Positions 1 to 11,109 of a stretch of 64,000 bases of DNA are shown here, one piece after another. The translations under genes were made by a program, and so were the position numbers. The DNA comes from Endotrypanum monterogeii. Taxonomy: Eukaryota; Euglenozoa; Kinetoplastea; Trypanosomatida; Trypanosomatidae. Below the pieces are notes generated by a model. That model searched no databases. It saw only the letters and a program-made list of their open reading frames with translations, and was not told where the DNA came from. The stretch spans positions 797,289-861,288 of the forward strand of contig CM007320.1 in NCBI GenBank assembly GCA_000333855.2, given 5' to 3'. Within the stretch, counting starts at the first letter, position 1; each line of letters begins with the position of its first letter.

Positions 1-736
1 ATATATATTATATTATATTTGGGAGTCGAAAGAAAAAAAAACACATAGATTATCTCACTCTTTTTTTTTGCACTGGTATTCTCAAGTCACTGTGCTTCTT
101 TGTGCGCCGCTCCTATTTCTTTTACTTCTTCCTTAACACTTTTTTCATCTGCCTGCTCGCGGTGTCGCTGTATTTTCCTCTGCGCGTCTCGCACTGTTCT
201 GACCTCATTACAGTTCAGGTAATCAAACCGCCTATATAGACCTTGGCTTTGCCCCCCCCCCTCCCAACACCACCACCACATACACACACTTCTTGTTTCC
301 CCCGCTTCGGTTCTCTCGCAATTTTTTTTCCCATTAATTTTTATTCCCGGTTGCCTGAAGTCACGTGACGTTGCGTTGACTCTGTGCATCTCTGTTTCTT
401 TTTTTGTAGTGTTACCAAAGCGAGATTTTTGTAGTTTCCCTCTTCGCATCTCTGTGTGTGTGTCTGTGTGTGTTTTTGTGACGCCAACTGTCCATAATTT
501 TCTTTCTATATATTTTTCTGTGTTGATAAACACAATTGGTTGCACATCGCAGTCGAAGGAGTTCCTGTCCTCAACGCCTTGTACCGGACGAGGCCGAGAA
601 CAGTTATGGCTTAGTGGTAGGGCTGAAGCAAATCTTGTCTACGACTGCGTCATCACCACCTCTTTCCACCGTTTTTTCGACCGCTTCCCCCTCCCGCTCC
701 ACAGGACCACAGGTCGACATAATAGTGCAGTGCATT
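1..736. other. Intergenic region and 5' leader upstream of the WD40 gene
   Basis: No gene is supported here. The interval opens with AT-rich tracts, has a C-rich run near 250-265 and several T-rich tracts, and ends in the pyrimidine tract and AG that probably form the trans-splice acceptor of the first gene. Short open frames on both strands are low in complexity and do not show the codon preference of the real genes. Confidence 0.6.
661..704 (+). promoter_or_regulatory. Predicted trans-splice acceptor of the WD40 gene
   Basis: A C/T-rich stretch ends in an AG at 703-704. The next ATG is the proposed start at 737, which leaves a 32-base leader before the spliced leader is added. In trypanosomatids this arrangement marks the 5' end of the mature mRNA. 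The exact site is inferred; a second AG lies 8 bases downstream. Confidence 0.6.
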
Positions 737-2977
737 ATGTCATTCAGTAGTTTGTATCGTCATCGAGGGTCTACAGGAGATGACGCTGACAGTTCCGTGA
801 GTACCTCTTCGGCGTCATTGTCGCCGTCAAGTCCCCACACACTGTCTCCGGCTGCGCTCTCCCGGCATGTGCGACACGTGCAGCCGATCGTTCCTCTTAC
901 CAGCACCGCAGTTGGCTCGTCTTCGACCAGAATAAACCCAGGGGCAATCGGCAGCGTTGTAGTATCTCCATCATCAACAGGCGTTTTGCGTCGATCATCC
1001 ACTTCTGCTGAAGCGATGGCCTCGTTAACGGCACCTGCTGCGAGTACTCGCCAAAGCAGAGCCTCCTGGCTTCCAACTCGCCTCACTTCATCTTACTGTG
1101 TCTTGAGTGCGGCCGGGCTGCAAGAGGATTTTTACACAAGTTGCCTTTCCTGGGGTACACATCAGATGGCGCTGGCTCTGCAGGAGGATCTCGTGCTATT
1201 TCACCCCAGCCATCCGCGGCAGGCTTCCCTGACGGCACGGATCTCCGCCCTGCCGGGGACAGGGGGGGATGGAGACAGCAGTACCGGTTCCGCGTCCTCC
1301 TCTGCCTTTTCAGGCTTGCGGCGGGCGACGGCGGTTGCGATGACCCGCTGCCAAGAGATGGCCTGCTTCCTCGGAATTTCGAACGGTGCTGTCGAGCTGT
1401 ATGAGGGACGAGAGGATGGTAGTTTGCAGCGCACTGTTGCCTTTGCCATGCCACCGCCACCAACGGGCTACCTGAGCTCACTTGTGCTCGGAAGTGAAAA
1501 TAGCGGCGTGTCGTCGACAGTCGCATCGCCGTCTCGTGCGGCGCGTGCACTTTCCCTTCTCAACTCTTCCGTTTCGTCCATAAGCTGTGTGAGCACCAGC
1601 AGTCGTCATCCTTGGCTGGGCTCAGCCGCCACGGCTGCCCGTGGCCTGGTAACCCTAGATTTTCGGCAGGTGCAGCCTGCTATCCGCTTTGGTGCGGCCA
1701 CGGAGCTTGGTCAAGACGAGTATGCGCCACGCACATCCCCAGCGACTGCGTGTGCTACAGCGTCTGGTAGTGGTGATTCGAGCAAGCTGCAGCGCGCCGC
1801 CACATTTCTTCGGCAGAACGATCGGTTATGTAGCGTTTCGTGGAATGCAACCGGCTCTCTAGTGGCAACAGGAAGTGGAAGCGGCGTGGTAAAGATCTGG
1901 TCGCTGAGCGCACCTCAGCGCCCTCTGCACACCTTCGTTGTTGATCAGGACTGTTCTGTGAAGGCACTGAGTTTCCATCCTTGTAGTCCGTATGTCCTGT
2001 TGGTGGGGGCCTCCGCTGGCGCTGCGGGGCTGCGTACGTACGACTTGTCCGGCGCTGAGGCTGTCTTGACGATCACTGGTGCCACTGCTGCACCTGTGAC
2101 GCAGGCCCTGTACGACCCCGAAGGCAACTATGCAGTGACAGGTGCAGGTGTGCCCCTGTCTCCCATCTCGTCCTCACCATCTTTTCCATATTCTGCGCTG
2201 ACCGGTCATGGGGAACTGGGATCAGCAGGTGGAGGCGCTGGCGGCGGATTCCATGAGCACGGCTCTAGTTTGCACCGCTCCTCATTACCTCGCCCCAGTG
2301 TGGCCACTACGGGGAGCACCACCTTCTTGTACGATACGTGGGACGAGGATGAGGTGTCAACCTCACATTGGGGCGAAACTATTGATGTGCCTGCCGGGTC
2401 TGCTGGCGTCACTGCCACGAGAAGAAACAGCGGCACAGCGGCAGCACACAGCACGCCACCGAACGCGCTCGTGGTGTGGCGCTGCGGTACCAGGCACCGT
2501 GAAAAGTATCTCCGCGAGGCACTTCTCGAGCGTGGCCATCGGCGATGCGACAGTATCGGCGTCCGAGGAAATTTTCTGGGGCATTCCGGCGACGTGGAGG
2601 ACGATGGCGCAGACGACGGCGAGAAAGACCAATTTTTACAAGTGAGCTCCCGCGACCGGGACAGTTTGGGGGATTCGACGTTCATTGCTGGCAGACAAAA
2701 GACCGAAAATGGATATCTGAGGTCGGATTGGGTGCCGATGTACGCCCTCCCTGGCCATCGTGCGCGGCCGCTGCTCATTTGTGCTCCCTTCTCGCAGTCT
2801 CCATTTGCCGGCTGTTATGCTTCCATCGCAGGCGGCGAGGATGGGACAATCCGCTTTTGGCGATTTTTCGAGACTGTCTCAGACTCCACCCACTGGCAGC
2901 ACCGTCGTCAAGCTCAGCAACTGTCGGTGACGACTCAGGAAGCGATGGATTTCCTCGCAACTCCGGTGTTGAGGTGA
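737..2977 (+). CDS. WD40-repeat protein
   Basis: The frame encodes 746 residues from the first ATG after the pyrimidine tract; the open frame upstream of it has no ATG. The N-terminal 150 residues are Ser/Thr/Ala-rich and low in complexity. WD40-type blades are visible around residues 362-390 (SVSWNATGSLVATGSGSG then VKIWSL), 405-438, 448-470, near 577 (ALVVWRC), and at the C-terminus, 678-710 (GGEDGTIRFWRF). They are separated by Gly/Ser-rich and acidic insertions, so the propeller is split by loops. WD40 propellers are scaffolds for complexes, but nothing here shows which complex this one joins. It is the first complete gene of the + strand unit, and its 3' spacer is about 2.6 kb. The family call is firm; the cellular role is unknown. 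Confidence 0.85.
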   Translation: MSFSSLYRHRGSTGDDADSSVSTSSASLSPSSPHTLSPAALSRHVRHVQPIVPLTSTAVGSSSTRINPGAIGSVVVSPSSTGVLRRSSTSAEAMASLTAPAASTRQSRASWLPTRLTSSYCVLSAAGLQEDFYTSCLSWGTHQMALALQEDLVLFHPSHPRQASLTARISALPGTGGDGDSSTGSASSSAFSGLRRATAVAMTRCQEMACFLGISNGAVELYEGREDGSLQRTVAFAMPPPPTGYLSSLVLGSENSGVSSTVASPSRAARALSLLNSSVSSISCVSTSSRHPWLGSAATAARGLVTLDFRQVQPAIRFGAATELGQDEYAPRTSPATACATASGSGDSSKLQRAATFLRQNDRLCSVSWNATGSLVATGSGSGVVKIWSLSAPQRPLHTFVVDQDCSVKALSFHPCSPYVLLVGASAGAAGLRTYDLSGAEAVLTITGATAAPVTQALYDPEGNYAVTGAGVPLSPISSSPSFPYSALTGHGELGSAGGGAGGGFHEHGSSLHRSSLPRPSVATTGSTTFLYDTWDEDEVSTSHWGETIDVPAGSAGVTATRRNSGTAAAHSTPPNALVVWRCGTRHREKYLREALLERGHRRCDSIGVRGNFLGHSGDVEDDGADDGEKDQFLQVSSRDRDSLGDSTFIAGRQKTENGYLRSDWVPMYALPGHRARPLLICAPFSQSPFAGCYASIAGGEDGTIRFWRFFETVSDSTHWQHRRQAQQLSVTTQEAMDFLATPVLR

Positions 2978-2997
2978 TCTCTGTCCCCCTCCCCTCA

Positions 2998-3058
2998 ACA
3001 CACACACACACACACACGCATATATACATACTTTATATATATATATATATATATATAT
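2998..3058. repeat. Compound (CA)n-(TA)n microsatellite
   Basis: A (CA)10 tract is followed by a short TATA-containing linker and a (TA)12 tract. It lies 20 bases after the WD40 stop codon, so it is probably in that gene's 3' UTR. The same CA-then-TA arrangement recurs at 7591-7628 and 10024-10082. Confidence 0.9.
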
Positions 3059-4915
3059 TGCGCATTCTGTATACGAGTTTGCGCACGCCGCGTAGGACTA
3101 ATTCGTTTATTTGCGTGAAGAAGCGTTTTGACCACTGTGCCCTGCCGTATTTGATCGTTTCTGTGCGACGGAGCCAGATTAATGTCTACGGTTGTGTGCA
3201 CCTCTGGGTCTGGGCAGGGTGGTGAGATGTGTCTGGTGGAAAAAGTTTTAAAAATTGAATTCGAGGGAGGCTCGGGGGCAACCGGCGTTTTGTGAGATGT
3301 CCTCAGCATGAGGGAAGACGACGATACCTCGTGGGGGTGAGTGGCTGCGTTTCACTAAGTTATTCGTGTTCAAGATGGATACTGTGGTGGCTTCATTTTC
3401 GCGCTCTGCTTTGCTGAGGGTTGCCGTGCGAACAATCAATATCGGATGAGGTGAGCAAACTCTTTTTGTCTTCCCAAACAGTGGTCGCCTGACCGGCCCC
3501 CCTCCCCCCCCCCCAAAAAAAAAATCGAAAATGATCACTCACCAGTCGCTTTCGTTTCTTTCTGCACCTCCTTGTGGCGAGAGCTCTTCTTCGTTGCTCG
3601 CGTTTCGCTCATCAAAGACCCCTTTCCCACAAAGACGACGCCGAGGGGCTATATATATATATATATATTAATGCTTATAGGTGGAGCGTTATTCTTTTGT
3701 CCTGGGAAGCGGTAGCTGATAACGAAGAAAAAAATGCTATAAAAAGGATTTTCTGTCTTCGTAGACGCGATAACTAGGCATTTTTGTGCTCCAGGATTAT
3801 ACGTTTGTGACGTGTCAGCTCGCAGACGGCCACTGTATTTTTTTTTTTTGCCCCCCCCCCCGCTTGTACCCTTGTACGATGCTTTCTCGACGCTTTATCA
3901 TAATCCAGTGTAGTGGGGTGACCCTTCCCTACAGTGGGGAGTCATATATATATTTATATGTGTGTGTGTGTGTAAAATGTTTCCTCCTGGGCGGCGTTTC
4001 AATGAACGTGATGCCTCACGATCTCCGAGCCGCTTGTTTAAGGACAGGAGCATATTTAACGCCCCTCTCCCAGTGGGCTTTTGAGTTCTGTAGCGTGGTC
4101 AACCTCACCTTCACACCAACCCCCATTTCCCTTCCCCCCCCCCCACTCTACTCTCTCATATCAGCACTTTTCTTTGGTGCACATACTGAAGTGTGAAGGT
4201 GCGCCTTTCAGCCTTCCTTGGACTTATTTCACTGCTGACCGGTGCTTTATTGTACGAAAGAGAATACACAGGAGCTGTTCTAAAAAGAAAGTCCACACTA
4301 CGCCGGATCCCATCGCCGCTAGTCGGCCGAAGTTGGGGCTTCTGGCGAGGTGTTTTTCTTCCCACAGGGTGAGGGAGACCCCCATCTTCCCCCCTCCAAT
4401 GCAAGTGCATGGATGACATGAGGGGATTCGCTCGCTGGGTGGGGCCAGTAACATAGATCAAAGTTTTTTCCCCCTCTTCATTTCTTCACATATTGTTTTC
4501 GTTCAGTCGTACAAACCTCACCCTGACACTGTTGCCTTTCCCCCTTCCCCCTTTTCCTACAGTGTCTCATTACCGCAGCTACTGCCACTGCCACATTATT
4601 GGGCTTCATCTTTATTCCCGTCTTCGCCCCACTTCAATAAAAAGAATAATAACATCTTGCAACGATCTTCTATGCTTTCCCCAGATCCCTACGAAATCCG
4701 GGTGTGTATGCTGCTTCGACGCTAATGAGACCACACGGAATGAGGTGTGTGCACCCCTCACTCCCCTTCATGGCCTCATGTTCAGCTACTACCGTTTCAC
4801 GTCGTTCTTTTACATGGCGGGCGCGTTTCATTGCATCCTCTCTTCAAAAAATTCTGTACTTTCACTTTTCTCTCTCCTTCCTCTTCCTCCTCCTACACAC
4901 CCATCGACACCATCA

Positions 4916-4918
<3 letters not shown>

Positions 4919-4949
<31 letters not shown>
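4919..4949. repeat. (CA)n microsatellite
   Basis: About 15 uninterrupted CA units inside a pyrimidine-rich spacer, ending in CAG. Confidence 0.9.
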
Positions 4950-4951
<2 letters not shown>

Positions 4952-5494
4952 CGAATATTCTACTTGGTTCCCTTCCTTTCTCTAAGTTTAAAATTAGCAA
5001 CACTTCAAGCGCGACTCGCACGTATACGTTTTGTCGACAGAGCCCTGGTGCACATTTTTTTTTCGGTTTTACTGATGATAGTAAGAGCCGCTACGGGAAG
5101 GTGAAACCGTGAGGCTCGCTGATTAATGCTACTAGAAGGTTTTCTTTTGCCTTACTGTCTCTGCCAAAGTGTCTCACGAAGTCATAAATGAGTTGGTGCA
5201 TACCTTCGCATTCTGTTTTTACCCCTTTTACATATTTTCAGCAAATTGTTTTTGCTCTTCCATCGAGTGAGGTATTGATCGGTTATTGTTAATTTTTTGC
5301 AAAGTTTTTTTTTTTTGTCTCCGAAAAAAAGGTTCCAAGTCTGAGGAACGTGTTTTTTTTTTGTTTGACGTAAGTTTACAGATCAATAAACGAACCCCCC
5401 CCTTCCTCGCTCCCCGCACATAAAAAAACATTATCAAGGGAGAGTGACCGAGAGGCAGTAAAGTTTATACACCCATTCACACATACACACACAG

Positions 5495-5525
<31 letters not shown>

Positions 5526-5549
5526 TATATTTTATGTAGCTCCGAATAT

Positions 5550-6860
5550 ATGAAGTTCATTGAGGTGGCCCATGCCCTGGAGGCGGTTTTCATCATTGCC
5601 GTTGTAGGCCTTGTGCCCTACACGGAGATAGACTGGAAAGCGTATATGGAGGAGGTGAAATACTTTCTTGATGGTGAGCTGAACTATCGGCAGATCAAGG
5701 GTTCTACAGGGCCCCTGGTTTATCCCGGTGGCTTTGTTTGGGTGTACAGTGTCCTTTATTACCTCACCAAAAAAGGCGAGGACATTGAAGTTGCTCAATG
5801 GATATACCTCAGTGTTTACATGATGACCTTGAGTATGGTTTTGAACCTCTACACTCGTGCTGGGCTTAAGTGGAGAGTCATGATACCGCTTTTCATCTCC
5901 AAGCGCATTCGCAGCCTATACGTGCTGCGACTGTTCAACGACTGCTGGGCGATGCTGTTTCTGTTTGCCGCAATATCTTTCATTGCGGGCTACCCCGGCT
6001 CTACTGCCAGACGGTCGCGTCAATGGTTTTTTGGATGTATTTGTTATACTATCGCTGTGAGCATAAAAATGAACGTTCTCCTCTTCGCCCCGGGAATGCT
6101 TTACGTGATGTTACGTGCTTTACCTCTCAGGCGAGTGATCTTCTACCTGCTTCTGTGCCTAGCGGGACAGGTTGCCGCCGGCTTTCCCTTTCTCGTCTGC
6201 GATTTCGAGGCGTATCTGTCCAGGGCTTTCGAGTTGGGTCGCATCTTCGACCAGAAGTGGTCGATAAATTATCAATTTATCCATGCAGATCTATTTGTGC
6301 GGCCCGATTTTGCAAAGGCCCTCCTCGTGTTGACATTCATGTCATGGGTGCTTCTGTGGCGAATGCGCTGGGCTCCACGCAAGTACTTGGCCGATATAGA
6401 AGTCCTCATGCTGCGCCCGGTAATTGCCGGTACTCGTCGCCTGCGGGGGACCCCAGACCAAAGCGTTACCACTTTGGAGGAAACAGAGGTGGATGAGGAG
6501 CAGGAGCTGGTGGTGTACAGATCCACGATCCTCACGTTTTTCGACTCGAACCTCGTCGGCGTCGTGTTTTGTCGCTCCTTGCACTATCAGTTTTACAGTT
6601 GGTTCTTCTACACCATACCCTTCACTCTAGCTCATACGACATGTCCCTTGCTGCTGCAGGTTGCCATTTTCGCGCTTATTCGCCAGGGCTTCGAAACATA
6701 TCCGCCTACACCGAAGACGTCGATGCTGTTGCAGATGGGCTTTGCGCTTCTCTTTCTGGTAATCATGTTTCTGGGTCGTGATGCTCGTGGATCTGCGAAA
6801 CCGGTTGTCTCGAACGTACTCAGGCGCATACGTCTGACCCTGCAACAGGCGACGATGTGA
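5550..6860 (+). CDS. ALG3: Dol-P-Man:Man5GlcNAc2-PP-dolichol alpha-1,3-mannosyltransferase
   Basis: The 436-residue product matches ALG3 in length and signatures. Near the N-terminus are YTEIDWKAYMEEV (from residue 24) and the family block GSTGPLVYPGGFVW (from 51); near the C-terminus is HYQFYSWFFYTIP (from 345). Many hydrophobic segments between them fit a multi-pass ER membrane enzyme. ALG3 adds the first lumenal mannose from dolichol-phosphate-mannose, converting Man5 to Man6 on the lipid-linked oligosaccharide; Man6 precursors have been reported for some Leishmania, which fits an active ALG3. The start is the first in-frame ATG. It lies just after a (TA)n tract and a lone ATG-TAG at 5534-5539. 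If the AG at 5538-5539 is the splice acceptor, 5550 is the first ATG in the mRNA. Confidence 0.93.
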   Translation: MKFIEVAHALEAVFIIAVVGLVPYTEIDWKAYMEEVKYFLDGELNYRQIKGSTGPLVYPGGFVWVYSVLYYLTKKGEDIEVAQWIYLSVYMMTLSMVLNLYTRAGLKWRVMIPLFISKRIRSLYVLRLFNDCWAMLFLFAAISFIAGYPGSTARRSRQWFFGCICYTIAVSIKMNVLLFAPGMLYVMLRALPLRRVIFYLLLCLAGQVAAGFPFLVCDFEAYLSRAFELGRIFDQKWSINYQFIHADLFVRPDFAKALLVLTFMSWVLLWRMRWAPRKYLADIEVLMLRPVIAGTRRLRGTPDQSVTTLEETEVDEEQELVVYRSTILTFFDSNLVGVVFCRSLHYQFYSWFFYTIPFTLAHTTCPLLLQVAIFALIRQGFETYPPTPKTSMLLQMGFALLFLVIMFLGRDARGSAKPVVSNVLRRIRLTLQQATM

Positions 6861-7589
6861 GACCTCGCGTCAGGTAGGAACAGACAAGTCAAGATGAAAC
6901 AACTCACTGAGGTCGATTGAATGGCAAAAGAGATGACGCTGTCATTTGAATTTTGTTCAGTTTCGCAGAACAGCAAGATTTGCGAAGCGAGGTCTCTTTT
7001 CACGGCCTTGTGCATTCGGAAGCAAATAAAAAAAAAGCGACCCCTCTGCACAAATACGGTGCAACTCTGCACGTACGCGAAAGGAAAAATACCAAGTGTT
7101 TTTCCACGAATTCACTTACCTTTTTTTTAAATAATTTTGAGATCTCGTTCTTTTTTTTTTTTTTCATTTCAGGTGCTCGGTTTCTACATGTTCGGATCTC
7201 TGAGGCGTTTAGTTTATCGTTTAGGTATATATTTACGATACGGTCGATGGCTTTTCGGTGCTTGTGTTTTATTTTTAGCTCTTCTCTTTCATAAGAAGTG
7301 CGAAGGCAACTGCCTCAATAGATTGCGCCATTCGGACTCTATAATCGATTACGTGCTCCCTAAGCTTCTTCCTTGGCATATTTTTGCTACGTTGCAACAT
7401 CGTTTTTTTTTCTTTTTGAATTTGTGTTTAAGACTTGAGCTCTTTTTTATTATTATTCAAGTTTTGGCGATGTATACACGTGTGGAGGTAATGTTCGCAT
7501 ATGACGGCGTACTCAGCTGTCCGTCAACAGAAGCGGTAAAAGAAAAGGTGCGAAATTTTAGAAATACCCTCCCTCTCTCCCACCCTCTT

Positions 7590-7628
<39 letters not shown>

Positions 7629-7649
7629 CAGGCATACAGACCTGCAGTA

Positions 7650-8480
7650 GGGCACAGTCGCCGCCCTCACTCGCCTCTCTCGCACCACAGACCAATATCC
7701 CAGGTGTTTCACCGCTGTCCTCATTGTCGTGCAGTGGTGCCACGCAGCTGACCGACTCGTCATGCACTCACCCGCTCCTCCTCGTCCTTCTGGGTGCGTA
7801 CTGCGCTGCCAGCGATAGGCACGGGTGGGTCCATCGCATGCTGGCACTTTCGCGCACCGCGCTCAGCTTTCTCCGACTCGGTGGCGGCGTTGATGGTGTG
7901 TGTCGTGTGGGGAGTTCGGGAGGGGGGAGAGGGGGGGGACGTCTGTGGGTGATGTCTGCTCGCAAGTGCCGCCACGGGTGAAGTACGACAGGACATGCCC
8001 GTCGCAGCAGGCGCATTTCTCTCTCCGTAGAGCGTGCGCCGGCCAGCGTCCAGCGCGAGACTCGCGATCGCAGCGGGTCGCAAAGGGAAGTGACGGGGCG
8101 CCGAAATGGGAAGTCCGCAGCGGGGGAAAGGTGTTGCGCAGTCCGGGGTGTGTGGCCGAGACCTGCACACAGTGATTTCACTGTAGCGCGAAGCAAAGGA
8201 AGCTCCGACACCGATCCTGGCGGGGCGTCGCATCCGAATGCATGTTGTCATGAGTTTCGCCGTTTGGAGACGAAGAAACGGACGCGATGACTACCCCTGG
8301 AAGTAGTGATGCATAGAGTGACGCGCGGGTCGACGTTGCGCCTTCCGAGTGTCTTGATGATGATGCTCGTGAGCCATCGAGCCCACTGCAGGAGTGCAGT
8401 CCAACAAACAGCAAAGACCCATATCCCATGCATTCGACACATGCCGAACCAACTTCCAAGAAGGGCGGGTGGAGTGGGGC
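7650..8480. repeat. Dispersed repeat A, copy A1 (longest copy, SIDER-like)
   Basis: This segment of about 830 bp is GC-rich against its pyrimidine-rich flanks. Its first 370 bp recur nearly identically at 44405-44774, and its last 540 bp recur in inverted orientation at 54680-55228. It lies in the 3' spacer of ALG3. Dispersed elements of about 0.5-0.8 kb in 3' UTRs are typical of the Leishmania SIDER retroposons, which can destabilise mRNAs. The SIDER name is inferred from size and position; I could not check the 79-bp family signature. Unlike typical SIDERs, which are diverged, these copies are almost the same. Confidence 0.7.
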
Positions 8481-10023
8481 TGTCGTGTGTATGTGGGTGC
8501 TATATTGGTTTCTACTAAGCAAGTGGACCAAACAAGATTTTTTTTTTTTGCCGCAGAAGTGTTTTATCGTCAGTGTGTGGATTACTCATGTCCACTCCCA
8601 TATACAAGAAAAGGTTCCTTTTCTAGGAATTGGAGGCTGAAAACCCAAAGGCAGAATTTTATATGATTGCGTGTACTTATTTGTATTTTATTCGGACGTG
8701 CTCTTATTGCTTGCAAGCTGAACGTGTGAGGCGTTCCCATAGACTAGTTAGGGCCATTGCTCGTCTTTTCCCTACTTTGCACAGTGCCTTTGTTCCAGGA
8801 TAGGGAAGGAGCGGGGTACGTCCCCCCGTGGATTAGCGAACACGACAGGCGGAAGTGCTGGGGGAAAGAAGAAGAGGGAACCCGTGATGCGCTTCAGGCG
8901 GTAATGGATCATTCCGATATGACCTCCCCTCATTCCTGACATTTGAGAGTTTCTCATTAAGCTCTTCACGCTTCCGCGCTAAGAACTCAGAATATCACCA
9001 TCTCCACATTTCTTTGCCTCTTTAGGTACATTATTTCACCTCTTTTCTTTCCCACGCTTGCATCTTCATTTATTCGCCTTCATGCGCTGTTAATGCAACA
9101 TGACGTTTTTGTGACATCGACTGGCTGTGGTGCCTAACTACCCACCAGGTGAATACTAAAAGACACTCAACAGACGTAGTATTTTTCTTTTTTTTTTCTG
9201 TTCTCGATTTGATTAGTACCCCTCTAGCGCACCACCTTCATTCACCACTGAATACCCAAGTGCTCTTACTCTCTCTTTTCCCCATTCTTTTTTTAGTCCT
9301 GTGGGCCCTGTAGTTTTTTTTTTTTTTTGTCTCGGCTGCCGCAACATTTTTCGGACAAACTCGTGCGCGTTCTCTTTCGTGCTTCTCACAGGTTTCCCTT
9401 CCTTTTGCCACATACCGCCACAGACGCACAGACACACACACACACACACACACACACCCAGAAACCCAAGGAAGAAGCTTTACGGGCCCAAAGCGTGCTT
9501 CTGCAGCTCATTGACTTTCGAATCCTGGCTTCGCGAACTGTCCCTTTCTCCCCACTGACACCTTCGCCAGTGCTTTTTGAGGAAACGGAAGGAGGTGCAG
9601 TAACAAAAAGAGTTTTTATTCCATCTATTTCTTTGGAAGGATTCTTCTTTCACGACTGGTGTTGACCGCTTTTTGTCGTCTTTTTTTTCTTTACTCGGCC
9701 GAGAGCATTTTTTTTTTTGTTTTCACGGGAATCGAGCCGTGACAGCTCCTCTCTCTTCCTCTACCCCTTTTTTTTTCCTCACAGCGTACCATTATCAAGT
9801 ATGTGAAAAAGTGAATTTTGAGTGCACTCCCATCTGTATACACACAGGCGCACCGAAGTCATCCACAAAAGGTATTCCACTGGTCGTTTTTAGTAGCCCT
9901 TCAGCTATCCAATTCATAAATACATTAGTGGCCTCCCCACCCCCTGCGCGCCGCTTCGTCTTTTTTTGTGCTTTTCCCCTGTTTGCCTCTTTCACACGTG
10001 TCCTACATATAAACATATACTTT

Positions 10024-10042
10024 CACACACACACACACACAT

Positions 10043-10082
<40 letters not shown>
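10024..10082. repeat. Compound (CA)n-(TA)n microsatellite
   Basis: CA units, interrupted once by TA, run directly into about 12 TA units. It lies in the spacer upstream of the phosphatase gene. Confidence 0.9.
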
Positions 10083-10916
10083 GCTCACACGACTCCCAAC
10101 TCGTACACTTGTAAGAAACGCAAGCGTGCACGTATTGCTTTTTTTTTTTTCATGTATTCTTCTGTCTTCGTCACTGCTGTTTGTTTGCTTTGAAATACCA
10201 TATCTCCTCCCCTTCTCTTTCTTCCTCTATTCCGCTCTCCTCATTCAGCCACCAACTCTCATCTCATACCTCTCCTTACTCCAGTTTTGCCCATATCCCT
10301 CCTCCTGTTTCTCGCGTACTCGTTTCGCTTGCTGTTCTAACCGCTCCGCGGGTATCCCTTCTGGGACATCTTCTTTTGCTCTCCTGTATTTTTTTTTTTA
10401 CTTCTGAGGCTGTTGCTGATCTTCTGCTTTCCCTTCTCAGGAGCTGTTTCTCTTGCTCCCTTGGTGGTCGAGGGTTAGGGCAAAGGCACGCAGTGCACTA
10501 TCTGGGCGTCGAAAAGGGGCAGCCACGCACCGTGTCCTCTAGCGGATTCTTTTTTTTTTTTCTTGTCTATGTTTGTATTTGTCTCTCTCCCTGTGTAGTG
10601 ATTTTTCCGCTCTTGTGCTCCGTGGTGCACGTTGGCGCTGTGTGTGTGTGTGCGGTGGGTGAGTAGGGGTACCTTTGTTTTCTACTTCGAGTTTTTTTTT
10701 TTTTGCCCCATTTCACTTTCTCGCCGTTTTCTATTTTTCTCCGTTTGATTGTCTTCTATTGCGTGTGTGTGGTTGTCAGCGTGCCATCACCAACTTTATT
10801 TTGCTCACTGAGGATTATATATATATTTGCTGCTGAATCGCTCGAGTACGTCAAAAAGAGCACGTGTCACGCGAGGAACGTCTTCAAGCCAACACGTGTC
10901 AAACATCTGTACACGT

Positions 10917-10962
10917 TTTTTTTTTTCCTCCTGCTCATTGCCTTCTCCACATACACTCACAG
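10917..10962 (+). promoter_or_regulatory. Predicted trans-splice acceptor of the phosphatase gene
   Basis: A T-run leads into a C/T-rich stretch ending at AG 10961-10962. The first ATG downstream is the proposed phosphatase start at 11110, giving a leader of about 147 bases. Confidence 0.5.
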
Positions 10963-11109
10963 GTTGAGATACGCACATCTCATCAAATCCCACCACTGTG
11001 AAGGGAGGAGAAGGGAGGTCTGTGTATTTCTTCCTCAGATCCCTGGGAGAAAATATCCGTTGCGCTATCTGTTGTACTCAGCCTTCTGAAAGCAGCGACC
11101 GTCATTATC

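Larger units (their letters stand above)
2978..5549. other. Intergenic region between the WD40 gene and ALG3
   Basis: About 2.6 kb of presumed 3' UTR, spacer and 5' leader. It holds (CA)n/(TA)n at 2998-3058, a short (TA)n near 3650-3670, C-runs near 3500 and 3850, (CA)n at 4919-4949, and a (TA)n just before the ALG3 start (5496-5530). No open frame shows convincing coding character, and no RNA gene or mobile element is seen. Confidence 0.55.
6861..11109. other. Long intergenic region between ALG3 and the phosphatase gene
   Basis: About 4.2 kb. It contains (CA)n(TA)n at 7591-7628, dispersed repeat A1 (7650-8480), (CA)n near 9433-9458, (CA)n(TA)n at 10024-10082, and long pyrimidine-rich stretches from 9000 to 10960. 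An open frame from ATG 7188 follows a good acceptor (AG 7171-7172), but it is rich in TTA codons, runs through microsatellite and repeat A1, and is not called. A coding-like stretch at 8800-8937 lacks an ATG. No other gene is supported. Confidence 0.5.

Noticed and set aside
7188..7751. A 187-codon frame starting just after a strong T-rich acceptor (AG 7171-7172)
   Set aside because: It uses many TTA codons early on, unlike the genes here, and runs through a CA/TA microsatellite and into repeat A1. Membrane-like character comes from T-rich spacer DNA.
8757..8939. Gene-like codons around 8800-8937 (PPWISEHDRRKCWGKEEEG)
   Set aside because: No ATG opens this frame, no acceptor fits, and it is only about 46 codons long.
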